This document shows positions 1-7,049 of a DNA stretch of 9,485 nt, one piece after another. The stretch covers positions 1 through 9,485 of the forward strand of contig CAZAMT010000150.1 of NCBI GenBank assembly GCA_964486145.1, read 5' to 3'. The stretch comes from CAZAMT01 sp964486145. Its GTDB lineage: Bacteria; Bacteroidota; Bacteroidia; Bacteroidales; JAAAOM01. Numbering within the stretch: the first letter of the stretch is position 1; each line of letters begins with the position of its first letter. The notes beneath the pieces were generated by a model. The model searched no databases and was not told the DNA's origin. It worked only from the letters and a program-made list of their open reading frames with translations. Position numbers and translations under genes: made by a program.

Positions 1-1504
1 AATAACCCGGATTTTGGGGTAACAAATTTGGATTTAAGTCAATATCTTTCTGAGGAAGTGGAAGCAGATAGTGCTTGGAAGCATCAAAGTCTTCATGGGG
101 CTCAAATGAGTCAGTACCCTTAAATACATCATCGCCCATATCACGACGTTTTATATCATACCATCGCTTAAATTCAAATGATAGTTCCAGTCTTCTTTCT
201 TCTAACACTAAATCTCTGAATTCTCCCTGCGATAAACCTGATGGAACATTTTCAGGAAAATCGTTTATTGTTCCGGCCTGGTTTCGGGCCCGCTCTCTTA
301 TCTGGTTTACGTAGCCTTCGGCTTCTGTGTTTGGTCCGGCATTGACCTCGTTTAATGCTTCAGCAGCAATAAGTAATACTTCGGCATACCTCATGGCAGT
401 GTAATTATTATCGGACATTCCGCCATCTCCGCGACTTTCACCATAAAAACGGTGAAATTTAGCGATATGGGGTCGTTGTACTCTTTGATATTCGGTATAA
501 GGATAAACAGTGCCATCATCCAAAATAACGGTATCATCAAAGGCAACTTGTTTGCGATAATCACGTTCGTCCCAATCCTCATACACCAACATTGATGGTA
601 CACTAACGCTCCAGCCGGTTGCTCCGCGGATTCCGGTTATAGGCCCCATCCAATCCACACCTTCAGAACCTTCGCCGGTAATTCCTGCTTTAAAATCAGC
701 AACGAACAAGGGCTCTTTAATTTCATATTGCGTTTCTGCACGGAAAAGGTCTTGATAGTCAGGTGTTAATTCAATATTCCAGGAAGCGCTTTTATTTATA
801 ACCCATTTAGCGTTATCATAAGCATCCTGCCAGTTTTCTAAAGTTAAGTGGACGGATGCCAGATATGCAGCAGCCGTTGCTCTTGTTGGACGGCTGCGTG
901 CAGGTTGTGTTTCTGGTAATTTGTTTTTCGCAAATTCCAGATCAGCAATGATGTTTTCGTAAACAGCGCTCGCTGGTGTTTTACTAATGTCTTTAACAGT
1001 TGCTGGATCACTGATAAATTCATCGATATAAGGAATGTCACCAAATAACCTTACCAGGTGATAATAGGCAAATGCCCTAACAAAACGGGCTTCAGCGATA
1101 AGTGGATTTATTTTTGCTTCGGAAGCATCAACGCGACTCGCTCCGTCAATAGCTGCATTTACAGCACTGATAATTTCATACGACCTTGGCCAAAACGCAG
1201 AAACCATACCATTTTCCGGGTCCATGTTGAAATCATTTGCATCCTGTCTTCTTGAAGGGGTACCCCTATCACCGATATCACTCATATCACTTCTCAACTG
1301 AAGAGTTAAAACGAGTTTACGTCCAAAATAGCTCTCAGATGCGATACGACCGTAGGCACCCATGATTGCAGTTTCAACATCGTTGGTGGTTTTGAACATA
1401 CTTTCCGGAGCCAAAAGACCTACTGGTTCTTCTTCCAGATCGGTGCAGCTAAATGCCGCGAACATTAAAAATAACAAGATTGAATATTTATATATAGTCT
1501 TCAT
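1..1504 (-). CDS. susD: SusD/RagB-like outer-membrane glycan-binding lipoprotein (stop codon cut by window edge)
   Basis: This is the surface lipoprotein partner of the SusC transporter downstream of which it lies; the family caps the SusC barrel and binds glycan at the cell surface. I translated the frame by hand from the ATG at 1504 to the left edge and found 500 uninterrupted codons. The N-terminus is a lipoprotein signal with a short hydrophobic stretch ending in AAFSC, so Cys20 is the expected lipidated residue. It is followed by acidic TDLEEE, compatible with surface export. The helical SusD-like N-terminal part includes FVRAFAYYHLVRLFGDIPYI near residues 143-162. The C-terminal RagB/SusD part shows RYAEVLLIAAEA (372-383), a LEERRLELSFEFKRWYD stretch around Trp448, and a final LLPQNPGY. 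That ending is typical of the family terminus, and base 1 is a T on the coding strand, so the stop probably begins there. The start lies 35 bp after the susC stop in an A-rich gap, which supports co-transcription. Family assignment is firm; the ligand is unknown. Confidence 0.95.
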   Translation of the reverse strand, partial: MKTIYKYSILLFLMFAAFSCTDLEEEPVGLLAPESMFKTTNDVETAIMGAYGRIASESYFGRKLVLTLQLRSDMSDIGDRGTPSRRQDANDFNMDPENGMVSAFWPRSYEIISAVNAAIDGASRVDASEAKINPLIAEARFVRAFAYYHLVRLFGDIPYIDEFISDPATVKDISKTPASAVYENIIADLEFAKNKLPETQPARSRPTRATAAAYLASVHLTLENWQDAYDNAKWVINKSASWNIELTPDYQDLFRAETQYEIKEPLFVADFKAGITGEGSEGVDWMGPITGIRGATGWSVSVPSMLVYEDWDERDYRKQVAFDDTVILDDGTVYPYTEYQRVQRPHIAKFHRFYGESRGDGGMSDNNYTAMRYAEVLLIAAEALNEVNAGPNTEAEGYVNQIRERARNQAGTINDFPENVPSGLSQGEFRDLVLEERRLELSFEFKRWYDIKRRDMGDDVFKGTDSFEPHEDFDASKHYLLPLPQKDIDLNPNLLPQNPGY

Positions 1505-1539
1505 GTCTTTATCTTTTTTTGATATTACTATTTTGATGA

Positions 1540-4500
1540 TTATAAACCAATATTAAAGCCAATTGTATATGATTTAATATTTGGATAACTGCCATAATCA
1601 AGGCCAAGGTTGCGATTTGAGTTTTGTGCTCCACCTGAACGATAGTTAACTTCAGGATCGATACCCGGGTAATCAGAAATGGTCAAAATATTTTGCCCAC
1701 TAATATACACACGTAATGAGCGAATACCAACCCTTCCAATGACATTTTGCGGCACATTATATCCCAGCGAAAGATTTTTTAGGCGGATATAGCTGCCGTC
1801 GTAGATAAATCGGTCAGTACTTACTCTTGGCCTCGTATGAGCAACAGGTACATCCGTATCTGTATTGGCTGGAGTCCAGCGATTCAATGCTTCCGTGGTG
1901 GCATTGTTCTGACCCGACATTAAATCCAGTTCCATTAAACTGAAACTGTATAGATCATTTCCTTGAGACCCTTGCAAGAATATGTTTAAATCAAATCCTT
2001 TATAATTAAAGGTATTGTTAAAACCAAATATAAAATCGGGATGCGGATTTCCAATGATGGTTCGGTCAGCGCTGGTTAATTCATTATCAGGTTCACCAAC
2101 TATTTCGCCTTCTTCATTTGTGGATGCAATATCCTTGAATTTCCTTCCGCCCGCATAATCATCAAAAGCACCATCAACCGGGGTTTCATCAGTCTGGTAA
2201 ACACCGTCATATACATAACCAAACATGGATGCAACAGGTTCACCTACCCGTAGTACGTGTGTGTTCCCTAAACCAACCATGTGTCCGGGTCTCGCACTGT
2301 AAAAGATATCTTTATTGTCATCAGGTAGCTCGAGAATTTTATTTTTGTTCGTAGAAACATTAAAATTTGTTTCCCATTCAAACTCTCCCCTGAAATTAAC
2401 CGAGGTGAGGCTGAATTCAAATCCTTTATTTTCAACCCGCCCAATATTCGCCAGTTGACTTCCATACCCTGAATATGGTGGCAATGGTTGGCTAAACAGC
2501 AGGTCAAATGTTTCCATGTTATAATAATCAGCGGTTAATAATAACCGTAAATTGAATAATCCAAGATCAAAACCCACATTCATTTGTTCGGTGCTTTCCC
2601 AGGTTAGATTTTCATTAGCTACTGATGTTGGACGCACTGCATTTACTATATTATCGCCAATAATTGTTGTAACTGTACCGAATTTAGCCAATGATTGATA
2701 AGCGCCGATAGCCTGGTTTCCCGTGACTCCATAGCTGGCTCTTAATTTTAATTGGCTAAGCTGGTCAATATTTTGCATAAATGCTTCTTCGGCAACGTTC
2801 CATGCCAATGCTCCGGATGGGAAAAATGCCCATTTGTTGTTTTTCGCAAATTTTGAGGACCCGTCATACCGACCGTTAATTGTAATCAAATAACGGTTTA
2901 ATAATTTATAGTTTAACCGACCATAAAATGATGATAACTCTGTTTCTGTCAGATTAGATGATGGCGTTTGGAGGGTTGAACCACCTTCCAGGTTCCAAAA
3001 TAAACCGGCATCCGTTGTAAATGTTTGTGCACGGGTTCTCCAAAATTCATTATGCGCAGATTCATATGAATATCCACCCATGACTGAAATATCATGCACA
3101 TCTCCAAAATTATTGCTGTAGGTAATATAGTTTTCACTGCTTATTCTGGTATTTTTTCTTGAATCTATTTGACCGTTTCCACCAGTTCCTTTAGCTGCAT
3201 TCAGTGTTGTTGGTGTATATGCTCCATCTCGCTGATTATATATATTTCCTCCAAAATTCAAATGAACAGTCAATCCTTCCAATAGATCAATGTCGGTAAA
3301 AAAATTTGCCTGCAAACGGTCATTGATTGTTTCATTCGAAGGTTCCAATGCTATTGCTACCGGGTTATCGTGAGGATCATTCAATGTAGCCAGCGTATAG
3401 TCACCGTTTTCATCAAAAACGGGTTGTGTGGGTTCAAATTTGAATGCAGATGAGATAACACCTGCATTGTTGGTTCCACCGCTGCCTTCTTGTGAACGCA
3501 CGCCATTGGATGTTGAGCGCTGGGCAAATAAGTTTGCACCAATCTTTACTTTTTTCATTGCCGTAATGTCCAGGTTACTGGTAACCGAGTACCGATTATA
3601 ATCGGAGTTTAGAATTACCCCTTTTTGGTCATAAATAGTTCCTGAGACATAAAACCGGGCTGCTTCATTTCCACCGGATAGTGCCAATTGATAATTTTGC
3701 AATCCTCCGTTTCTCAATACCTCATCCTGCCAGTCTGTGCCTTCGCCATAAGATGCTGGGTTATCATAAGGCAATATCTCATTATCAGGATCATCGCTAC
3801 TATTTAAACGGGTTTCATTCACATAAGCAGCCATTTCCTGTGCATTTAACAGATCGAAACGATCGATTTCTGTTTGACGAGAAAATGACGAACTGAAGTT
3901 GATTTTGGTTCTTCCTGCTTCGCCACGTTTTGTTTGAATAAGGATAACTCCGTTAGCTCCTCTGGAACCATAAATTGCAGTAGCAGATGCATCTTTTAAA
4001 ATTTCAAGCGATTCAATGTCTTCCGGCGGTGGCCAGGTACCACCGGGTAACCCATCCACAACAATAAGAGGATCACTTGAAGAATTAATAGATGTACCGC
4101 CACGGATTCTCACTCTGTATGATGAACCTGGTTCACCATTCGTTGCAGATACCTGAACTCCTGCTGCACGTCCCTGAATGGCTTGCGTTGCAGCGGTTGC
4201 CGGATAGGCTGCAATATCTTCCGATTTTACCTGCGTTACCGAACCGGTTAAATCACTTTTCTTTACCGCTCCATATCCGATCACGACAACCTCTTCCAAC
4301 GACTGAACATCTTCCACCAGTGTTAAATCGATGTTTGATTGTCCATTTACTGAAACTTCTTCTGTAAGGTAACCAACAAACGAAAACACCAGTGTTGCTT
4401 TCTCATTAGGAACTGTTACGGTATAATTCCCGTTAAGATCGCTTACAGCGCCAGTGGTAGTCCCCTGCACAACGATATTAACACCGGGTAACGGATCTCC

Positions 4501-4920
4501 CTCGCTGTCAACAACCTTTCCTGTAACTGTAAACCCTTGTTGTATCATATTCTGTTTTGGAGTAATAACTACAAGGTTGTTTTCAAGAACTGTATATGTG
4601 TTATTGGTTCCTGAAAGGATGTCATCAAGAATTTCTTCAACGGTCTTATTGCGATAATCCGCTTTTCTTCGCCCATCGTCGTTGATTAGCTTATCATGAT
4701 ACAGAAACTTAAACTCGCTCTGATCTTCAATAGCTACGAATATTTGTTCCAACGATGCATTTTCCAAATGCAAGTTTAGTTTTGTGGCCTGTGAATACGC
4801 CGTGGCAAATACGTTCATGGCCGAGACAATTGTTAGTAATATTGCAATTTTCATAATCATTAAAATTTTTAACAGATCCTTTCTTATCAAAAAGATCTTT
4901 GTCAGTTTCTTTTTTTTCAT
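1540..4920 (-). CDS. susC: SusC/RagA-like TonB-dependent transporter with STN signalling domain
   Basis: This 1126-residue outer-membrane protein should import glycan fragments using TonB energy and should also report their arrival to the FecR anti-sigma factor. A basic N-terminus and hydrophobic stretch (about 20-40, ending VFATAYSQ) form the signal peptide. An STN (secretin/TonB N-terminal) domain spans about 46-120, from TKLNLHLENASLEQIF. A carboxypeptidase-regulatory-like beta domain spans about 131-202, with PLPGVNIVVQGTTTGAVSDL. The plug spans about 208-334, with LEEVVVIGYG, IRGGTSINS, and the SusC/RagA signature GSRGANGVILIQTKRG at 318-333. The rest is the barrel, ending SYTIGFNIGL; the last residue is Leu where an aromatic is more usual in outer-membrane barrels. 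The STN domain is what separates transducing from simple importing SusC proteins, and it fits the sigma/anti-sigma pair directly upstream. The first ATG is chosen because it gives a complete signal peptide; Met21 or Met23 are possible alternatives. No clear Shine-Dalgarno is present, only an AT-rich leader. Substrate is not predictable. Confidence 0.97.
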   Translation of the reverse strand: MKKKKLTKIFLIRKDLLKILMIMKIAILLTIVSAMNVFATAYSQATKLNLHLENASLEQIFVAIEDQSEFKFLYHDKLINDDGRRKADYRNKTVEEILDDILSGTNNTYTVLENNLVVITPKQNMIQQGFTVTGKVVDSEGDPLPGVNIVVQGTTTGAVSDLNGNYTVTVPNEKATLVFSFVGYLTEEVSVNGQSNIDLTLVEDVQSLEEVVVIGYGAVKKSDLTGSVTQVKSEDIAAYPATAATQAIQGRAAGVQVSATNGEPGSSYRVRIRGGTSINSSSDPLIVVDGLPGGTWPPPEDIESLEILKDASATAIYGSRGANGVILIQTKRGEAGRTKINFSSSFSRQTEIDRFDLLNAQEMAAYVNETRLNSSDDPDNEILPYDNPASYGEGTDWQDEVLRNGGLQNYQLALSGGNEAARFYVSGTIYDQKGVILNSDYNRYSVTSNLDITAMKKVKIGANLFAQRSTSNGVRSQEGSGGTNNAGVISSAFKFEPTQPVFDENGDYTLATLNDPHDNPVAIALEPSNETINDRLQANFFTDIDLLEGLTVHLNFGGNIYNQRDGAYTPTTLNAAKGTGGNGQIDSRKNTRISSENYITYSNNFGDVHDISVMGGYSYESAHNEFWRTRAQTFTTDAGLFWNLEGGSTLQTPSSNLTETELSSFYGRLNYKLLNRYLITINGRYDGSSKFAKNNKWAFFPSGALAWNVAEEAFMQNIDQLSQLKLRASYGVTGNQAIGAYQSLAKFGTVTTIIGDNIVNAVRPTSVANENLTWESTEQMNVGFDLGLFNLRLLLTADYYNMETFDLLFSQPLPPYSGYGSQLANIGRVENKGFEFSLTSVNFRGEFEWETNFNVSTNKNKILELPDDNKDIFYSARPGHMVGLGNTHVLRVGEPVASMFGYVYDGVYQTDETPVDGAFDDYAGGRKFKDIASTNEEGEIVGEPDNELTSADRTIIGNPHPDFIFGFNNTFNYKGFDLNIFLQGSQGNDLYSFSLMELDLMSGQNNATTEALNRWTPANTDTDVPVAHTRPRVSTDRFIYDGSYIRLKNLSLGYNVPQNVIGRVGIRSLRVYISGQNILTISDYPGIDPEVNYRSGGAQNSNRNLGLDYGSYPNIKSYTIGFNIGL

Positions 4921-4927
4921 AATTTTG
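4898..4927 (+). promoter_or_regulatory. Candidate housekeeping promoter on the antisense strand at the start of susC
   Basis: On the plus strand, TTTG at 4898-4901 is followed after 18 bases by TAATTTTG at 4920-4927. The Bacteroidota primary promoter is known as TTTG, then about 19-21 bases, then TAnnTTTG, so the -7 element is a full match and the spacing is about one base short. It overlaps the susC start codon and points away from susC into the fecR-susC gap. No protein gene follows it. Its likely product is the short RNA ending at the hairpin and T-run at 4989-5024. A second full TAnnTTTG match (TAGTTTTG, 4777-4784) lies further back inside susC but lacks a -33 partner. Confidence 0.5.
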
Positions 4928-4932
4928 TAATT

Positions 4933-5024
4933 ATTAAGGATTAAACAAATAAAATTTATTTCGTCTCTTCTCAGACGAGCAAGTTTTTAATCGGAAAGTG
5001 TTGGCGCATTTTCCGATTTTTTTT
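4933..5024 (+). ncRNA. Candidate cis-antisense small RNA over the susC leader
   Basis: A promoter match at 4898-4927 and an intrinsic-terminator-like hairpin at 4989-5024, both on the plus strand, bound a predicted transcript of about 90 nt. The start is inferred as roughly 6 bases after the -7 element. The predicted RNA contains a small stem TCGTCT/AGACGA with a six-base loop (4961-4978), then the terminator stem. It has no meaningful open frame. It would be perfectly complementary to the leader of the susC mRNA if that transcript starts upstream of about 5024. From established work, PULs of Bacteroides fragilis with ECF sigma and anti-sigma genes carry DonS-type antisense RNAs near the 5' end of the susC homologue that repress the locus. 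The position and orientation here match that arrangement; no sequence homology to DonS is claimed. Exact ends are uncertain. Confidence 0.5.
4989..5024 (+). terminator. Rho-independent terminator, active only in the plus-strand direction
   Basis: AATCGGAAA (4989-4997) pairs perfectly with TTTCCGATT (5010-5018) around a 12-base loop, and T residues run through 5024. Read on the plus strand this is a classic intrinsic terminator. Read on the minus strand, the direction of fecR and susC, the stem is followed by TAAAAAC-like A-rich sequence rather than a T-run, so it should not end the sense mRNA. No protein gene arrives from the left on the plus strand, so the natural client is the predicted antisense RNA. 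Confidence 0.65.
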
Positions 5025-5047
5025 AATATCGAAAAGTTTTTTAGTAT

Positions 5048-5063
5048 TGAAATATCTATTTCA
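5048..5063. promoter_or_regulatory. Operator-like dyad TGAAATA-N2-TATTTCA in the susC upstream region
   Basis: Two perfect 7-base inverted arms separated by two bases lie about 130 bp upstream of the susC start codon and about 60 bp after the fecR stop. The short, tight, AT-rich symmetry looks more like a protein-binding site than an RNA hairpin. It may belong to the promoter region used for susC/susD, possibly by the adjacent ECF sigma factor or by another regulator. In AT-rich intergenic DNA such dyads also arise by chance, and no known regulator site is recognised. Confidence 0.3.
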
Positions 5064-5122
5064 TAGGCATACAAAGTTTTAGTTATTAGACATAAGTTAG
5101 TGATTATCGTATTATTATTTCA

Positions 5123-6244
5123 TTACCTGGATGTTATTGTAATTTTATTTTGATCAATCTCATAATTAAAGGGCAACGACAAGCTCAACGCTTTTAGGGC
5201 CTGTTCAATGGATTCTTTTTCAAATGTGCCGGTGTAGCGTGATTCTTTTAGCGCAGAGTCGTTTATTTGAATTTTAACATCATACCAACGTTCCATTCGA
5301 CTTGCTAAATCTTCAAATCGTTCACCTCTGAAAATCATTTTACCATCTTTCCATGATGTATAGACTTCCGTTTCCACTTTTTCAGAAAACACCATTTGTG
5401 ATCTTGGTTGCTGTTTTTGTAATCTCTCGGCACCAGCTTCGTTACCCTTTTTTGTGTTTTTACTTGCTTCTTCCCCACTATCCAGTTCTCTAACCTGCAT
5501 CGTTTTATTTGATGAAATATAGGTGGCCTGTTGATTAGGAGATAAAACTAATTTTTCTTTCAATTTTTTCCTTTGTCCGTCAATGGTAATTTTTCCTCGT
5601 ACCAGTGTTGTCTCGGTAATACCGTCATCGGAATAACTTTTTACATTAAAAGCGGTACCGAGCACATTAATCATAAGATCGGAAGTATGCACGGTGAGGT
5701 TTCGGCCGGGCATTTTATAAACATCAAAAAATGCTTCACCTTCCAAGAAAATATCTACCTGTTTTTGGTCCATATTAGCAGGGTAACGAAGTTTGGTATT
5801 TGAGTTTACCCAGATTTTTGAGCCGTCAGCCAGGGTAAGTTGAGACTTTTCTCCGTTTCTGGTAATTACTTCGTTGTATTGGCTTGGTTCTGGTATTAAA
5901 AAGGTATAGCTTGTTATTCCTAAACTATAAATGAGAATTATGATAGCCGCTATTTTCAAGGCCAGATTCCAAAATGAAGTTTTCTCGTGGCTTGAGGTTT
6001 TTATCCGGTAGGTTTGCTTTTTTGGTCCGTTTTGAAGTACTTTTCGATAATTAAATAATTCAACTTCTTTTTTTACGTTATCAATATTTGCGTTATCATT
6101 TAAACCCGCGGAAGCCCATGCATTTTTAATTTCTGAAAAGTATTTTTTATTATGCTCGTCTTTTGAAACCCAATTCAACAATTTTTCGGATTCCTTTTCA
6201 GACAACTCCCCGGTTAAATATTTAATTATTAAATTTTCACTCAT
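5123..6244 (-). CDS. FecR-like anti-sigma factor (single-span inner-membrane)
   Basis: This 373-residue protein should hold the neighbouring ECF sigma factor inactive at the inner membrane and release it when the SusC STN domain touches its periplasmic part. A cytoplasmic N-terminal region of about 90 residues begins SENLIIKYLTGELSEKE and includes the WVSKDEHNKKYF-type segment. One hydrophobic span lies near residues 92-116 (LALKIAAIIILIYSLGI). A periplasmic FecR domain follows at about 125-240, with RNGEKSQLTLADGSKIWVNS, FLEGEAFFDV and INVLGTAFNV. A charged linker covers about 250-285. A C-terminal DUF4974-type domain covers about 290-372, with SWKDGKMIFRGERFEDLASR and YTGTFEKESIEQALKAL. The ATG at 6244 is preferred over a GTG five codons upstream because the purine run AAAGGG sits six bases before it. 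The gene starts 65 bp after the sigma stop, so the two are probably one operon. The assignment is firm; the specific sigma partner is inferred from context. Confidence 0.93.
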   Translation of the reverse strand: MSENLIIKYLTGELSEKESEKLLNWVSKDEHNKKYFSEIKNAWASAGLNDNANIDNVKKEVELFNYRKVLQNGPKKQTYRIKTSSHEKTSFWNLALKIAAIIILIYSLGITSYTFLIPEPSQYNEVITRNGEKSQLTLADGSKIWVNSNTKLRYPANMDQKQVDIFLEGEAFFDVYKMPGRNLTVHTSDLMINVLGTAFNVKSYSDDGITETTLVRGKITIDGQRKKLKEKLVLSPNQQATYISSNKTMQVRELDSGEEASKNTKKGNEAGAERLQKQQPRSQMVFSEKVETEVYTSWKDGKMIFRGERFEDLASRMERWYDVKIQINDSALKESRYTGTFEKESIEQALKALSLSLPFNYEIDQNKITITSR

Positions 6245-6250
6245 AAATTT

Positions 6251-6256
6251 CCCTTT
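6251..6256 (-). promoter_or_regulatory. Ribosome binding site that decides the anti-sigma start
   Basis: On the minus strand AAAGGG stands six bases (AAATTT) before the ATG at 6244. If translation began at the in-frame GTG at 6259, this purine run would lie inside the coding sequence. Shine-Dalgarno motifs are weak or absent in most Bacteroidota genes, so the clear match here is mildly unusual and favours the ATG. Confidence 0.5.
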
Positions 6257-6309
6257 CACATTAGTAAAACAATTGAAAAGAAATTTACCCTGAGAAAAAA
6301 GTGAAATTT

Positions 6310-6873
6310 TTATTGATAATCTTTTAATTCTTTTCTTAAATGCTTCAAAGCATCGGACATATGGGTTTCCACAGTTTTTACAGAGATATTTAATTTTTCA
6401 GCGATTTCACGATATTTTAGCCCGTTAAGGCGACTTAAAATAAAAACCTCCTTACATTTTGGGGTTAAATGGCTTACAGCAGTCTGAATTCTGTTGTTTA
6501 ATTCATCATACATAAGCATTTCTGAGGATTCATCTCGAAGGGCAATGTAATTTAGCTGATTTTGATAAAATCGCTTGCGGTCGTTAATGTATTTTTGTTT
6601 ATGGATAAGCTGTTTCAGGTAATTTAATGCATCATTGCGCGTAATTGTAAATAGTAATGAAGAAAGACGTGTTTGTGGGTCAAGATTTTTTCGTATCTCC
6701 CATAGTTTTAAAAATGTATCCTGTACAATTTCCCTGGCGACTTCAGGATCCTGAACATATTCGTTGGCAAAGTTCATTAGTATTGGAAAGTAATGGCTAA
6801 AGACCCTGTCGAACGCATCTTCACTGCCTTTTCGTAATTCGTATACCAACTTGCTTTGTTCTTCCTTTGTCAA
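6310..6873 (-). CDS. ECF-type RNA polymerase sigma factor, Bacteroidota PUL family
   Basis: This 187-residue protein should direct RNA polymerase to the promoter of the downstream susC/susD genes once freed from its anti-sigma factor. The sigma-2 region spans about 19-90, with DAFDRVFSHYFPILMNFA and the region-2.2-like AREIVQDTFLKLWEIRKNL, then FTITRNDALNYLK. A linker at about 90-127 joins it to the sigma-4 region at about 128-183, whose helix-turn-helix reads YREIAEKLNISVKTVETHMS. No extra domain is fused, and the length is normal for ECF factors. The start is odd: no ATG or GTG lies between the upstream in-frame TAA (6898-6900) and this point, and the next Met (residue 33) would delete part of sigma-2, so the TTG at 6871-6873 is the best start. 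It heads the leftward gene set; its own promoter is not clear. The family call is firm, the exact start somewhat less so. Confidence 0.94.
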   Translation of the reverse strand: MTKEEQSKLVYELRKGSEDAFDRVFSHYFPILMNFANEYVQDPEVAREIVQDTFLKLWEIRKNLDPQTRLSSLLFTITRNDALNYLKQLIHKQKYINDRKRFYQNQLNYIALRDESSEMLMYDELNNRIQTAVSHLTPKCKEVFILSRLNGLKYREIAEKLNISVKTVETHMSDALKHLRKELKDYQ

Positions 6874-6913
6874 TGGATTGTTTTTTAGCCTTATTAATTA
6901 ACTTTGTTGAACT

Positions 6914-6959
6914 CCCCGAAAAAATATCGGGCAGGCAGTCATTCCCCGATAAATCGGGG
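6914..6959. repeat. Pair of GC-rich palindromic units (REP-like)
   Basis: Two related hairpin units sit side by side in the divergent gap. The first has CCCGA (6915-6919) pairing with TCGGG (6927-6931). The second has CCCCGAT (6944-6950) pairing with ATCGGGG (6953-6959) around a two-base centre. Both begin with TCCCCGA on the plus strand, 30 bases apart, so they look like diverged tandem copies. Their GC content contrasts strongly with the AT-rich surroundings. They would fold in the 5' leader of the sigma mRNA if transcription starts beyond 6959. Neither is followed by a T-run, so they do not look like terminators. A dispersed palindromic element is the most likely identity, but copy number cannot be seen here. 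Confidence 0.5.
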
Positions 6960-6998
6960 CAAGTTGTCCTCGGTTCATAAATTATTTACAATCGACTG

Positions 6999-7036
6999 TT
7001 TACGAAAATAATAAATATTTTTATACATTGAATTTG
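6999..7036 (+). promoter_or_regulatory. Weak candidate promoter for the divergent 754-residue gene
   Basis: TTTA at 6999-7002 is followed 19 bases later by TATACATTG (7022-7030), and TGAATTTG (7029-7036) is a one-mismatch version of the TAnnTTTG element. Either would put the transcript start within a few bases of the ATG at 7050, giving a very short leader. The match is imperfect in both cases, and the AT-rich context raises the chance of coincidence. Confidence 0.22.
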
Positions 7037-7049
7037 CAGAGTTTCAACA

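Noticed and set aside
391..1044. Short minus-strand open frames within the susD region, which might suggest a broken gene.
   Set aside because: The susD frame itself reads through from 1504 to base 1 without a stop and matches the family along its length, so the short frames are out-of-frame shadows.
4092..4367. A 91-codon open frame on the plus strand inside susC.
   Set aside because: It is fully antisense to a strongly conserved part of susC (beta domain and plug), has no recognisable protein features and no promoter of its own.
4989..5024. The hairpin as a terminator or attenuator for the fecR-susC transcript.
   Set aside because: In the fecR-to-susC direction the stem is followed by A-rich rather than T-rich sequence, so intrinsic termination is not expected in that direction.
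6245..6259. A GTG start five codons upstream for the anti-sigma factor.
   Set aside because: The purine run AAAGGG sits inside that extension at a good distance from the ATG at 6244, so the ATG is the better start.
6914..6959. The two GC-rich palindromes as the beginning of a CRISPR array or as a bidirectional terminator.
   Set aside because: There are only two diverged units with no regular spacer, and neither stem is followed by a T-run on either strand.
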